Shown here: piece by piece, positions 35,206 to 47,604 of the stretch
Position numbering within the stretch: the first letter of the stretch is position 1
How the letters are laid out: the number at the start of each line of letters is the position of its first letter
NCBI RefSeq assembly: GCF_028372415.1
Contig: NC_092875.1
Span: forward strand, 190,245,522-190,309,521
Direction of reading: 5' to 3'
Source: Notamacropus eugenii
Lineage: Eukaryota > Chordata > Mammalia > Diprotodontia > Macropodidae
Length of the DNA: 64,000 nucleotides
The notes under the pieces: generated by a model
The model's database searches: none
Told to the model about the DNA's origin: nothing
The model's input: only the letters and a program-made list of their open reading frames with translations
Made by a program: the position numbers and the translations under genes

Positions 35206-35374
35206 CCCACTGTAAATGCTGCTGGAGATGGGTTAAATGGAAATCCTGCTGAGCCTGAAGGCTGGGCTGAAGTGGCAGGTGTACCAGCATTTGCACCAAA
35301 GGTGAATACTCCTGATGGATTGTTGTTTGTGAAGTTGAAATTTGCAGTGCTGCTTCCAAAGTGGAACACAGGAC
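35206..35374 (-). CDS. NUP153: NUP153 penultimate coding exon (FG repeats)
   Basis: Bounded by an acceptor (CTTTTAG before 35374) and the donor GTAAG at 35201-35205. It encodes PVFHFGSSTANFNFTNNNPS and continues GVFTFGANAG, with two FG dipeptides, then FPFNPSPAAFTVG. Length 169, so the exon changes phase from 1 to 2. The Gly split between this and the last exon is in frame. Confidence 0.95.
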
Positions 35375-35762
35375 CTAAAAGGTTCCAAAGAGAAAGTATT
35401 TCAAATTTTGTTTATAAGGGAAAGCTAATTTTTCATATGTTTATTCATTCTTTTCTTCAGATAAAGGCTATATATAGGTATTTTCAGAGGGAAAAAAAGA
35501 GTAGGATTCATGTTCCTTTCTGACTACTCGGTTTGGGGAGTATATAATTTATATAATATATTTTCTTCAATTACTGAGAATATTGGCAGCCTCACTAAAA
35601 ACTCAAGTTTGTAACTGCATTCTTCAATTTAATAAGATGCATAAAAAAACAACTTTGTATAAGCTGCAGAACTAGACAAAAGAAAAGTTTTTTCATGGAG
35701 CGTGTAAACTAGTAAAAGGTCATAACAGACACAAAACATACAAATATATAAAAGAAATACAA

Positions 35763-38656
35763 GGGGGCAGAGACAAGATGGCAGAGTAGACAGACGGACC
35801 TGCTGTAGCTCTCTCCCCACAGCCCATAAAATACCTGTAACAAATGACTCTAAACAAATTCTAGAGCAGCAGAAGCCACAAAACAACAGAGTGAAAGAGA
35901 TTTCCAGCCCAAGACAACCTGGAAGGCCAACAGGAAAAGTCTATAGAACCGGTCTCAGAGTGGAGTGCAGCCTAGCCTTAGCTGAGCAGTATGGCATGTA
36001 CAGGACTGGAGCAGGCTTCAGGGAACTGAATCATGGGCAGCAGCTGCTGATCCCAGATTTCTCAACCCACAAACACCAAAGACAGCTTCAAAGATCAGTA
36101 AGAAAGCTCTTTCACCTGGGTAAGAGGTGAGTGTGGTCGGCCCCACCCCCAGGGCAGAGGCAGACACTGCAGAAGCAGGACCTACTTTTGGAGCCTAAAG
36201 ACACTGGAGGAATCAAGCAACTGATCTGGTTCTCAGCTCTGAGTGGCCATCCTGGGGTGAAGAGGAGCACTGGTGCTGTGAAGCTAATGGTGGCCATGGA
36301 GAGGGAATTCTACTTGCAGATCCTGGGCAGAAAAGAGTGCTTGTGGTTGGTCCCAGATCAGAGTGCAGCACAGGAAAGGAGTAAATTCCTCTTCCTTGAT
36401 TGTGCCACCTTGGAGGAACTGAGAACTTAATGGCTCCTTAGAGTATACCCTCCACTTGACAAAGGACTCATAAATCACATAACTGGCTGGAATAATGCCC
36501 AAAAGAGGGTGAAAAAAATAAGACTATAAAAGGTTACTTTCTTGGTGAAAAGATATTTTCTTCCATCCTTTCAGATGAGGAAGAACAAAGCATAACATCA
36601 GAGGAAGACATAAAAGTCAAGGCTTCTACATCCAAAACCTCCAAACAAAATGGTCTCAGGCCATGGACGAGCTCAAAAAGGATTTTGAAAATCAAGTAAG
36701 AGAGGTGGAGGAAAAATTGGGAAGAGAAATGAGAGTGATACAAGAAAATCATGAAAACTGAGTTAACAGCTTGCTAAAGGAAACCCAAAAAAATTGCTAA
36801 AGAAAATAACACCTTTAAAAATAGACTAACTCAAATGGCAAAAGAGATTCAAAAAGCCAATGAGAAGAATGCTTTAAAAAGCAGAATTAGTCAAATGGAA
36901 AAGGAGGGTGAAAAGTTCACTGAAGAAAATAGTTCTTTAAAAAGCAGAATGGAGCAGATGGAAGCTAATGACTTTATGAGAAACCAAGAAATTATAAAAC
37001 AAAACCACAAGAATGAAAAAATAGAAGACAATGTGAAACATCTCACTGCAAAAACAACTGACCTAGAAAACAGATCCAAGAGAGATCATTTCAAAATTAT
37101 TGCTCTACCTGAAACCATGATCAAAAAAGAGCCTAGACATCATCTTCCCAGAAATGATCAAGGAAAACTGCCCTGACATTCTAGAACCAACGGGTAAAAT
37201 AGAAATGGAAAGAATTTACCAAACACCTCCTGAAAGAGATCTTCAAAGGAAAACTCCTAGGAATATTGTAGGCAAATTCCAGAGTTTCCAGATCAAGGAG
37301 AAAATACTACAACCAGCCAGAAAGAAACAATTCAAGTATTGTAGAAATACAATGAGGATAACACAGAATTTAGCAGCTTCTACACTAAGGGATCCAAGGG
37401 CTTGGAATATGATATTCCAGAAGTCAAAGGAGATAGGATTAAAACCAAGAAACACCTACCCAGCAAAACTGAGTATAATACTTCAGGGGAAAAATGGAAT
37501 TTCAATGAAATAGAGGACTTCCAAGAATTCTTGTTGAAAAAACCAGAACTGAATAGAAAATTTGACTTTCAAAATATAAGAATCAAGAGAAGCATGAAAA
37601 AGTAAAAAGAGAAGCCTTAAGGAACTCATTAAAGCTGAACTGTTTACATTCCTACAGGAAAAGATGTTATTTGTAACTCATAAGACCTTTTTCAGTATTA
37701 GGGTAGTTAAAGGGAATATATATATGTAGGTGTATATGGGTATGTATGCATGTGTATATTATATATGTGTAGAAATGTATGTGTACATGGGTGCATGTGT
37801 ATATATATGTGTGTGTATACATGTATGTATACACACACACACATATATACATACACACATAGAGGGCACAGGGGGGAGCATAGCTAAAAAACATAAAATT
37901 TACTGTTGAATGTAATGTACTAGGAGTAAGAGAAAGCAATGAAGCAAATCATCTCACATACAAGAGGGAAGAAAGCTTCTACAACGGAGGGGAAGAGGGG
38001 GGAGATGAAAGGAAATAACTGAACCTTATTCTCATGAGATTTGGCTTAAGAAGGGAATAATACACACTCCATTGAATATGGAAATCTATTTTACCCTGCA
38101 TGAAGGCAGGGGGGAAGGGGACAGGAGAGAGAAGATAATACAAGGGACAGCAAATTGTGGAAAGGGATAATCAGAAGCAAATACCATTGTAGGAGGACCA
38201 GGTCAAGGGAGAGAATGGAATGAAGGGCAGGATAGGTCAGAGGGAAATGTGATAAATCTTTTACAACAAATATTATGGAAGTGCTCTGCATTGTTACACA
38301 TGTATGACCTATATTGAATTGCTTGTTTTTTCAATGAGGGTGGGTGGGGAGGGAGGGAGAGAATATGGAACTCAAAGCCATAAGAATGAATATTAAAACT
38401 TGTTTTAGCATGCAACTGGAAATTAAACCATACAGGTAATGGAGTATAAAAATCTATTTTGCCCTACAGGAAAAGAGAGGAGAAGGGAGATGAAAGAAGG
38501 GTGGATACTAGAAGGGAGGACAGGCTGGAGGAAAGGGTGGATGGGGCATCTGCTGTCCTGGGGTGGGGGGTGGGAAGACATGGGGAGAAAATTTTAAATT
38601 CAAATTTTGTAGAAGTGAATGTTAAGAACTAAAAAATAAATAAGTTATATGGTAAA
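35763..38656 (+). mobile_element. HAL1-E, full-length half-L1 in a NUP153 intron
   Basis: About 2.9 kb from GGGGGCAGAGACAAGATGG to an A-rich end. The leader is followed by an ORF1 in several frames (36655-37605; e.g. DLENRSKRDHFKIIALPET and EKILQPARKKQFKY), a long TG/TATA microsatellite (37720-37862), purine-rich 3' blocks and AAATAAATAAG. There is no ORF2. Likely target duplication AAAAGAAATACAA (35750-35762) versus AAAAAAAATACAA (38657-38669). It is antisense to NUP153. Confidence 0.87.
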
Positions 38657-38669
38657 AAAAAAAATACAA

Positions 38670-40185
38670 AAAATATCATGTAATGGGGGAAGGGCACTGA
38701 AGGCATCAGGATCAGTCTGAGAAAATGGATAGAGTCAATAAAGATAGTCCAGTTTGGCTGGAGAATGGAATACACTGAATGAAGCAGAAGAAGCCTAAAC
38801 TTTGACCTTTTAAGTGCTGAAGAACACTTCTGAGTAAAGGTAATATAAGGAGACTTATGTACAAGGAAGACTGCAAAAATGTAAAGAAACTGTTAAGGCA
38901 GCTATGCAAATGTCAAGTCATATGATTGTGTAAAGGTATGGCAGTGTGAATAGAGAGAAAAAAGGCAGGGGGATAGAAGAGATAATCTTAAGCATTAATA
39001 GGGGAGTGGAGATGAGAAGGGAGGGAGTGGGAAGAGATATATCATAAGATATAACACTGTAACATTGTGTTACAATGTTATAAAGTAACAAAATATAATA
39101 ATACCAATTGTGAATATGAGACATCAAATAAATGGCTATGTTACCATACAAAAGAATGACATCAGAAGGTAGAACAGTTTTAAAGACCTCTCACCCTTTG
39201 CTCAGGAACACTAAAAGGGAAGGAATGGATGTCATCTCTTTATTTAAAGTTTATTAAGAACTATAGCAAGGTGTGCAAGGGACTTTTCTGTCTACCATAA
39301 AAACACAAATAACTCTGAGAGCACTGCTTCTAAAGTCCTCAAGATACTAAGTCAGCTTGGAACAAGTGTGTATACTAGGGAGGCGACTGCTGAATGTTTA
39401 TGAAATTCATGGAAAATGGAGCAATCCCAGCAAAGAGAGACAGATTTGGCTAGGCTTACATTTTTAGGTCAATCAAAAGGTATACTACTATTTAAAATTC
39501 AAGAGACCCAGAAAGGATTTCATCGGGTTCTTCAGTCCCTGGACTCCTTCTTGATCCTCAGACCTTCTTTACAGAAGACTCTATCTTCATCCCTCAGGAC
39601 AGTACTATTCCAGATCCACATGCTAAGACATAACTACATTTAATAGTTCCCCACTGTTAGTCTGACAGGATATAAAATAACTGGCATTCCACCTTCTATA
39701 TGAATGATGCACAAATCTGGGTTAAGGAAAAAGGGCAGTCTAAAACCACAGTCATAGGACAGAGATGATGAACACAGTCTAGTATAAAACATCAAGAACT
39801 GGGGTGATAAAGATCTTTCCTCACACATACCTATTTTAGGGGTGGGGGGCCAAGAGGGACGAGGGAAGAGTATTCAGAATAGGAAAACAAAAACATCTAG
39901 TTCTAATGAATAAGCACTAGCAATTTACAAGTCAAACCGGAAGGACATAAGGGAATCTAACTTTAATATACAAATTTTTATACATTTTTAACACAAAGAA
40001 AGTTAATATTAAGATGAATATTGGAGACTGCAATTCAAATGCAGGTCCTGAATACATTCTTCCAAGTATAACATATTTTATAAAACTTCTCCCTACAAAG
40101 GCAAGGATCAAGACAAGTCCTTTTCTAAAGGCAAGGACATGACTATGACGTCTCACACAGGTTTCTTGAAGTAACACACACTTAC
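38670..40185. other. NUP153 intron, no recognised feature
   Basis: Non-coding. Only purine-rich and AT-rich segments; nothing I can assign. Confidence 0.5.
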
Positions 40186-40458
40186 TAGAATTAGGAGTTG
40201 TTCCAGAACCAAATCCAGACTGCTGAGTAGGTGGTTGTCCAAAGACAGGAGGTTGGCTGCTACTTGACACTGACCCAAAAGCAGGGGCTGGGGGCTGGGA
40301 ACCAGTTGAAAATAATGATGATGATAAAGAGCCAAAGCCTGGAGCAGTAGGCTGATTGGCACCTTGATTTTGTCCAAATGCTGGGGTCTGGCTGGTACCA
40401 AATGCAGGACTGGCAGAAGGTGTTGAAGACCCAGCACCAAATGCAAAGGAAGAAGAAC
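40186..40458 (-). CDS. NUP153: NUP153 exon with PAFG/PxFG repeats
   Basis: Acceptor CCTCTAG before 40458, donor GTAAG at 40181-40185. Encodes 91 codons rich in Gly, Ser, Gln and Pro, from SSSFAFGAGSSTPSAS to SGFGSGTTPNS, with seven FG dipeptides in the short PAFG, PVFG and SGFG contexts. It is a symmetric phase 1-1 exon. FG repeats bind importin-beta-family receptors in the nuclear pore basket (established for NUP153). Confidence 0.95.
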
Positions 40459-40627
40459 CTAGAGGTACCAAAAATGTTTTAATTAACTATGTAACCAAGT
40501 TTAATTATCTAGAGATAATTTTTATTAACTTGAAGCTTTTAATTTAAGTCTTATCTTAAGCTCCACTTTTGTAAAAAAAAAAAAAAAAAAAGAGGAAAAT
40601 CTATTAAGATTAATTCTATAGAAAAAC

Positions 40628-40985
40628 CAAGGCGTAGTAGAAAGTGCTGGACCAGGAGCAAGAGCATCTCACTTTCATTTTAGTTACCACCAACTAACTA
40701 TGCAACTATGGTTGTTATTTATACTTCCTGGGCCTTAAATCCTTATTGCAAAAAATGAAAAATGGGGATGTAGGACTAGATGATCTTTAAGGCTGAAAGG
40801 GAACTGGCTCTGGAGTCCAATGACTTGGGGTTCCAACCTTGTCTCAGATGCTTACTACTATTTTATGTAACTCTACACACGTGATTTAATCTTCTTGGGC
40901 CTCACTTTCCTCATATGTAAAAATGAGGGGACTGAATGAGAGCTTCTGAAGTTCCAGCAGATCTAGATCTATCATCTTATAAATG
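40628..40985 (+). repeat. Two adjacent CORE-SINE copies
   Basis: Copy 1 (about 40628-40795) and copy 2 (about 40796-40985) each run from a box-like head (GTAGAAAGTGCTGGACC; GGCTCTGGAGTCC) to the tail (GACTAGATGATCTTTAAGG; CCAGCAGATCTAGATCTATC). Both are diverged. Confidence 0.65.
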
Positions 40986-41309
40986 CTATTACAGCTCCCC
41001 AAATTTTCATTCTAAGTAAACAGAAGCCATTCTGCCCTGCTGAGCACACTGCAATCCTGAATACACCACTGGGATTTATTTTCTTTATTTGTAAAATGAT
41101 ATCTGCCTTGTCTACCCAGAAGTGTTGTAGTGACAATCAAATGAAGTCACAGGAATGAAGATGCAGAATAGGAGATTGTACAAAGACAGAAAAATGGGGG
41201 GTAGAGTTGAGGGTTCCAGGGAAGAGCCCAGATTCTAGAAGTTTGTTTTAATTTAGAATACATGAAGGTTAAGTATATGAAGTCAGTCTGAAAAGGTAGG
41301 TGGGATATG

Positions 41310-41545
41310 AGAGATGCAAATTAAAACTATGGAGTTGTCACTCTAAAACAAACTACCAAAAACGATAAGAAGCCATCTATGAAACGGTCTCACTATTCTG
41401 GAAAACAATTTGGTATGATGTAAGAAAATCACTAAACTCTGGGAGGCCCGGGAATGCCAAATTAAGCATATACCACAAGGAGGTCAAAGATGGGGGGCAA
41501 AAAAAGAACCTATAAATAAGAAAATATTCATAGCAAACTTTTTAA
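41310..41545 (+). repeat. L1 ORF2 3' fragment
   Basis: GAGATGCAAATTAAAACTAT, TTCTGGAAAACAATTTGG and AAAATATTCATAGCA follow the order of the end of ORF2 in the L1 at 45769 (compare 50922 onward). Internally deleted and non-coding. Confidence 0.55.
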
Positions 41546-41554
41546 GATCTTAAA

Positions 41555-41850
41555 AAAACTGATTCCAGTTCTTTCCAATCAAGTTTTCCACATAACAGCC
41601 AAATTAATATTCCTAGGACCCAGGTTTGACTGTTAATCCCTTGCAAATGCCTTCAGCGACTAACTACTGGCTCTAAGATAAAATAGAACTTCGCTTGGCA
41701 CTGATAGTATTTAGCAATCTTTCTCACACCTACTCCCCACCTACAGGAGGGGAAAAAAAAGTCACATTACTGATGTCTTTTCTCTTCCCCAGCAATCATT
41801 TCCAGATATACACCATACTTCATCAAATCTTTGATTATAACAAGGAAAAA
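41555..41850 (+). repeat. LINE-2 fragment
   Basis: CAAATTAATATTCCTAGGAC, CTCTAAGATAAAATAGAAC and ACACCTACTCCCCACC resemble the L2 3' region in diverged form. Confidence 0.45.
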
Positions 41851-42037
41851 GAGCTGAATTAAAGGGACCTTATGTGACAGTCTATGTAACAGCATACCTG
41901 TAATTCCTCCTTCCTCTACTGAGGAGGGAAAGAAGTCTGTTTCTTCATCTGTTTTCTGGAACCAAGACTGATCACTATAATCAATTACAGTTCAACTGCC
42001 TTTTGATATTGTCATTTATTTTATCAGTTGCTTTTAT

Positions 42038-42240
42038 GAAGAGCAAGATGGTACAGTTGAAAAAAGTGGTGGATTTGGAGTTAGAGGACCTGGGTTCAAA
42101 TTTTTTCTACTTCCTACTTACCACCTGTGTAACCTTGGGCAAGTCACCTAAACTTTTTGGAACTCAGTTCTCTAATCCATTAAATAAGGAGGTTGGACCA
42201 GATAACTTCTATGTTCCTTTCTAGGTTTAAATCTATGATC
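42038..42240 (+). repeat. CORE-SINE with full 3' tail
   Basis: GTGGATTTGGAGTTAGAGG, CTGGGTTCAAATT, TGTGTAACCTTGGGCAAGTC, GGTTGGACCAGATAAC and TTTAAATCTATGATCCTAAG give a complete SINE in order. Confidence 0.75.
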
Positions 42241-42560
42241 CTAAGAAACAAAATGCCCATCAAATGCGGAATGTCTGAACAAACTGTGGTAAATTAATGT
42301 AATGTAATATTATTGCGCATGAAAAGCAATAAACATGAGTAATTTAGAGAAAAATGGGAAGACTTGTATAAAATGATGCAAAGTGAAGAAAAGGAGACTT
42401 GGAAAACACAAAACAATGATAATACTATCAAAACAAACTCTAAGCAACTGCAGTGATAAATCTTTGTCCCTGAGAAAAAATGATGAAATAATACCTTCCT
42501 CCTCTCAGGAGAAATGGGGGAGATTACAGGTACAAAACGCTGTCAAATAAAGTCATTTTT
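42241..42560 (+). repeat. L1 ORF2 end / 3' UTR remnant
   Basis: GGTAAATTAATGTAATGTAA, TATTATTGCGCATG and AATGATGCAAAGTGAAG correspond to the extreme ORF2 C-terminal coding sequence (compare 51290-51400). Heavily diverged. Confidence 0.45.
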
Positions 42561-42974
42561 GCTCATCTTTTTGTTTTTTGGAAGTGTGCAGTGTAATATA
42601 TACCAGAAAATGAGGATACTGTATAAAACAAAAACCATCAATAACAATTTTAAAAAGACAGGTTGGAGCCAGATTGTTAAGAGCTTTAAATGTCAGGTGG
42701 AGGAGTTTTGTATTGTATTCTAGACCTAACAGGTATATTTGAGAAAGATATGTGGAAAGTGTCAGATATTTATCCCAGGAATGATCAATTTGGCAGTTAT
42801 GTAAAGAATGAATTAGAGACAAGACCTGAACTAGGGCAATATTTATGTGAATAAAAAGATGTATGCAAGAGATGATGTAGAGGAAGAATCAACAAGAATT
42901 GGGAATTATCAAAATTCTCACTTAATGCATAGGGTAGAAAGCTGAAATCAACTTTCTAAGCCAAGTGGGAGAGA

Positions 42975-43154
42975 CAGGGGTTTTTAACTTATTTGTACCT
43001 CTGCAGGTCTGATGCAGACTATGAGCCCCTCCTCAAAATAATGATTTTTAAATAGACAAAATACATCGAATTATAGAGGAAATAAATTTTATTGAATTAG
43101 TTATCTAGATACTAAAAAAACTCAAGTCTATGACTCTAGGTTAAGAACCCTTTG
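42975..43154. mobile_element. hAT-like non-autonomous DNA transposon (MITE)
   Basis: The ends CAGGGGTTTTTAACTT and, on the opposite strand, CAAAGGGTTCTTAACCTAG are imperfect inverted repeats of the hAT type. The 180-bp interior (GAGCCCCTCCTCAAAATAATG) has no ORF. The expected 8-bp target duplication is no longer clear. Confidence 0.45.
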
Positions 43155-43204
43155 TCTATAGATACCACTATCATAAATAAAAGGAAAAGGAAAGAAATGA
43201 GACA

Positions 43205-43492
43205 GAAAAGGGAGGAAAAGAGATAAGCATTTATTAAATGGCTACTATCTGCCAATCACTGTGGTAAGTGCTTTATTAATATTATCTCATTCAATCTTCA
43301 TAATAACCCCAAGAAGTATGTATTAAATTATCCCCATTTTATCCCCATCCCCAGTTGAAGAAACTGAGGCAGACCAGTTAAGCACCTTGTCCAGGGTCAC
43401 ACAGATACTAATGTCTGAAGCTAGATTTGAATTCAGGATTTCCTAATTCCAGGACCAGGACTTCTATACACTCTATCATCTAGCTGCCTCAG
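43205..43492 (-). repeat. CORE-SINE, near full length
   Basis: AAGCATTTATTAAATGGC, AATATTATCTCATTCAATC, GAAGAAACTGAGGCAGACC, CCAGGGTCACACAG, GATTTGAATTCAGGATTTCC and CTATCATCTAGCTGCCTC are the complete reversed SINE order. Confidence 0.8.
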
Positions 43493-43634
43493 AGACGAAT
43501 GAATGAAAAATATTTATTAAATATTTACTGTGCGCCAGACACTAGGGATACAAATATAAGAAAGAAAATCGCCTAAAAATGTGATGCAGTTTCAATACTG
43601 ACTACCCACCCTACCCCGTGTATTTTAAATATAC

Positions 43635-43997
43635 CTGCAGAACCAGTTGAAGTTGTGGCTCCAAAGCTGAAGCTGGAGGTTGCAGTATTACTGCTACTGG
43701 CTCCTGTGCCAAAAACAAATGGGCCAACAGCAACACCTGTGCTAGATGTGGTGGCTGGTTTGCTGTCTTGAGAGAAGACAAAAGACGGAGATGCACTGGA
43801 TTCTGTGGGGTTACCAAAGGCAGACGTGGTCCCAGTATTGCTGGCCTGTCCAAATATAAAGGCAGTAACAGGTGGGTTGGAGGCAGAGGTGACACCACCA
43901 AACATACCACCAGCAGCAGAAGTAGTTGGTGGTGTTACATTTGAGTTGGAGGAATTACTGCTCAAGAAATTGAAGACTGTCTTTGTTGCTCCTTGAT
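43635..43997 (-). CDS. NUP153: NUP153 FG-repeat exon
   Basis: Acceptor GTTTTGCAG before 43997, donor GTATA at 43630-43634. Encodes 121 codons beginning (D)QGATKTVFNFLSSNSS and ending ATTSTGSAG, with five FG dipeptides (GMFGG, FIFGQ, SAFGN, FVFGT, FSFGA). The exon is symmetric, phase 1-1. The G before the donor joins GT of the next exon to give Gly. The donor is GTATAT, a weaker match to consensus than the GTAAG of the other exons here. Confidence 0.95.
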
Positions 43998-45768
43998 CTG
44001 CAAAACACAAATAGTGAAAAGTTCTTAAAATCCAATTACTCAGACACCATCACCTCACGACAAAAGAAGTCTGTGTGCTTTGACACCCAGGAAATTTCTT
44101 GGGACATGCCTAAAACTAAAGCTTTAATTTTTAAGTATTTAAGGTCCTGAATGTGCCTAGTAATCACTAAGCCTTGATGTACCCTGGACAACCAATATTA
44201 AATTCTGGAGTTTGGATTCGTTTTTCACCTACTTCACCATATGCACGAAGTCTTTCACCACAAGTGAAAAATTTCCTCTTTGGCTGGATCACAAACTATC
44301 GTAGATAATTTAAATATTAGGTTTCTCTTCCAGTCTCTGTTCACTTTCTAGAGTTCTCCCAGATATACTCATTTCACCGAATTTCAGATTCAGAATATTA
44401 ATGGACAACTAACACTGGGGCATCCAATTTAGGAGTAGAGTAGATGATGCTATGATACTCTCTTAGGCACTATAAACACCAAATAAATGAGGCTAACTAA
44501 TTTTTAGTAGTTATGAAGATATGGATTCCAGCAATTTCCTGGGTTTAGAAAAATTTGCCATATTCTACAAAAAGATGGAAGGGCAGCTAGGTGGTGCAAT
44601 AAATATACTGTGCCTGGGATCAGGAAGATCTGAATTCAAATCTGGTCTCAGACACTTACTGTGTGTGACCCTGGGTCATTTAACCTCTATTTGCCTCTGT
44701 TCCTCATCTGTAAAATGGGGACACACTGGAAAAGGAAATGGCAAATCACTCCAGTATCTCTGCCAAGAAAAGCCCATGGACAATGTCCCTGGGGTCATGT
44801 AGAATTAGATATGAATGAATGAATGAACAAAAGAATGAAAGACTTCAAGTCCTATAAAAATCCAGTATTTTATGGTTCAGACAATCTGCTTAATCATTTT
44901 TTTCCATACCATTTTTTAACTCACATTTTTTTGGTGTTGCAATAAAAAACTGGAATTTTCTTTGATACATTACGCCTTTTTTTCCCATTCAGAATTACTT
45001 TTTATAGTCTTCAATCTCAGAGTATCTGTGCAGAGTTCAGATGATGCCTGTTTGGCTTAATATCTTTATTTGAGTGGCTTAACATCTTTAAATATTCAAG
45101 TTTTTTAGAGCAAGGCTTTCTTCTATGCATCTACTTCCAAACTCAGGAAGTCATATGAACAAATAATTTGGTGCCAACAATGTACCTAAAAGCTTCTTTC
45201 TAATTTAAGAACAAAAATAAGATACTCCTAAATAGAGATTCTGGTGGAAAGTAGGGATAATTTGGCAACATCTTCTCCTTCTCCTATGTCAAAAAAGTAT
45301 GACTATCAGAAACATTATCCTTTCTGGTAAAGCTAACATATCCACTTTAAACTAAGCTAATTTTTCATATAATTTTTCTTCTCTATAGTTTTAAGTAGAT
45401 AAACTAAACTTTCAGAGGCCTGAGTTAAAGATACATATTTCCTTAAATCATCTACCCAAAATACCTGATAAGCCAATTTTCAAATCAATGCAAGCTCTGA
45501 GCTCCTCATAATTTGTCCTTCCATCCTTAGAGGAGGCATAGGTTATTTTAAATAAATCATACTGAAATCCATCCTTTCTATTTTCCCAGATTTTGTCCAC
45601 TTTCCCACTTCGTTTCTTATACTGATTTTGTTATGTGGTTGCTTATTCCATTACAAAGAAAGCATATTATAACAAAGCAGCAAGCTTCCATTTCTGATGC
45701 TACTGAAATCAATGAGGATTCATATTCAGTTGTTTCTATCACAAATTTCTTATTAAATTTGTTTAATG
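43998..45768. other. NUP153 intron, left of the L1
   Basis: Contains the SINE at 44580-44830 and otherwise unassigned AT-rich DNA. The last 14 bases, AAATTTGTTTAATG (45755-45768), are the first copy of the L1 target duplication. Confidence 0.6.
44580..44830 (+). repeat. Marsupial tRNA-like SINE
   Basis: GGGCAGCTAGGTGGTGCAAT, CTGAATTCAAATCTGGTCTC, TGTGTGACCCTGGGTCATTT, GGCAAATCACTCCAGTATCT and GCCAAGAAAAGCCCATGG give a full-length copy, followed by a short GAAT microsatellite. Confidence 0.85.
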
Positions 45769-45857
45769 GGCTTTTAGCCTAGACACACATCAGCTCAACT
45801 TAAAGATCTGTACCTTCTGACTGAAAGAACCAAAAGCTACAACACTCAGCCAACATC

Positions 45858-47039
45858 ATGAATCGGAAAAAGCAGACGAAAAGTGAAAAAACCATAGAAT
45901 CTTTCTATGGGGATAAGGACCAAAACACAAACACCAAAGAGGTTAGGGCTGAGACTGTACTTCCATCTGAAACCTCAGATGGGACTATGAATTTCTCGCA
46001 AGCACAACTAGATTACCTGGAACGTCTGAAGAAGGATATAAAAGAAAAACTGGCCAATGATTTTAAAACTATAAAAAAAGAATTCACTGATGAGAACATC
46101 ACCCTGAAAAAGAAAATTGAAGAAATGGAAAAGGAAGTTCAAAAATTAACTGGAGAGAATAATTCCCTAAAAGGAAGAGCTAATCAAATGGAAAAGGAAA
46201 CCCAAAACCTAATTGGGAAAATTGATCAGATGGAAAAGGAAACCCAAAACCTAACTGGGAAAATTGGTCGAATGGAAAAAGAAGTACAAAAATTAAATGG
46301 AGAAAATAGCTCCTTAAAGGGAAAAATTGGTCAGATGGAAAAGGAGATGGAAAAGCTAACTGAAGAAAACACTACGATGAAGATTAGAATTGGGCAAGTA
46401 GAAACTAATGACTCAATGAGGCAACAAGAATCAGTCAAACAAAATCTAAAGAATGAAAAGATAGAAGAAAATGTAAAATATTTAATTGGAAAAACAACTG
46501 ACCTGGAAAATAGATCCAGGAGAGAAAATCTAAGAATTATTGGCCTGCCAGAAACCCATGATGAAGAAAAGAGTCTGGACAATATCTTCCAGGAAATCAT
46601 CAAGGAAAACTGTCCAGAAGTACTAGACTCAGAGGGCAAAATAGTCATCGAAAGAATCCACCGTTCCCCTCCCGAAAGGGATCCCAAACTCAAAACCCCA
46701 AGAAATATAGTTGCCAAATTCCAGAGCTATCAAGTGAAGGAGAAAATACTACAAGCAGCCAGAAAGAAACAATTCAAATATCAAGGACACACAGTCAGGA
46801 TCACACAGGACCTTGCAGCTTCTACATTAAAAGATCAAAAGAATTGGAACCCAATATTCCGTAAGGCAAAGGAGTTGGGACTTCAACCAAGGATCAACTA
46901 CCCAGCAAAGTTCAGCATAACATTTCAGGCAAGGAGAAAGTCATTCAACGAAATAAGGGATTTCCAGAGCTTCCTGACCAAAACACCAGAACTCAATAGA
47001 CAATTTGATCTTCAAATGCAGGTCTCCAGAGAATCATAA
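45858..47039 (+). CDS. L1 ORF1 protein, 393 aa, intact
   Basis: The RNA-binding chaperone of L1, which forms trimers and coats L1 RNA in ribonucleoprotein particles. Starts MNRKKQTKSEKTIESFYG. Residues about 50-215 are a long coiled coil with five MEKE-type units at residues 90, 111, 125, 139 and 160. From 218 the RRM region follows (ENRSRRENLRIIGLPE) with SPPERDPKLKTPRNIVAKF at 270-288, and the C-terminal domain runs from about 293 (VKEKILQAARKKQFKY) to 380. No stop or frameshift. The start is supported by position at the beginning of the element and by similarity to HAL1-D ORF1. Confidence 0.93.
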   Translation: MNRKKQTKSEKTIESFYGDKDQNTNTKEVRAETVLPSETSDGTMNFSQAQLDYLERLKKDIKEKLANDFKTIKKEFTDENITLKKKIEEMEKEVQKLTGENNSLKGRANQMEKETQNLIGKIDQMEKETQNLTGKIGRMEKEVQKLNGENSSLKGKIGQMEKEMEKLTEENTTMKIRIGQVETNDSMRQQESVKQNLKNEKIEENVKYLIGKTTDLENRSRRENLRIIGLPETHDEEKSLDNIFQEIIKENCPEVLDSEGKIVIERIHRSPPERDPKLKTPRNIVAKFQSYQVKEKILQAARKKQFKYQGHTVRITQDLAASTLKDQKNWNPIFRKAKELGLQPRINYPAKFSITFQARRKSFNEIRDFQSFLTKTPELNRQFDLQMQVSRES

Positions 47040-47604
47040 AAAGGTAAACAGAGGGGAAAAAACAAAAACAAAAACTTGCTACTCAATTAGGGCAAACTGT
47101 TTACCTCCCTATAAGGGAAGATGATACCTGTTAATCTTGAGAACTGTGCAGCTATTATGATAAAAGGGATATATGTAGAGGGAACGGGTATAAAGTAAAT
47201 GATGTCATGTCAAAAATATGATTTAAGTATGAGAAGGGAATGTAATAAGAGGTGTGGAAAGGGGGAAGCAGAAAATGGCAAATTATATCACAGGAAGAAG
47301 TACAAAACTATAGTAGAGGGAAGGAGGGGAGGGAGATGAGCATTGTTTGAGAGGTACTCTCATCTGATTTGTTCAAAGGAGGGAACAATAATCTTAAGTA
47401 GATAATCCTAACTAGCTCTATAGGTAGTAGGAGGGGAAGGGGTAAGAAAGGGGAGGGTGGCTAAGAGGGAGGAAAGAAGCAATAAGAGTAAAGGGGACTA
47501 AAAGGGAGGGGGGTCAAAAGAAGGAGGGGAAGGCTGCAGGAGGAGGGGGAGAAAAGTGAATACTATTGAGGAGGGGAAGGGAGACGGGAGAGCTAAAAGC
47601 ACAA

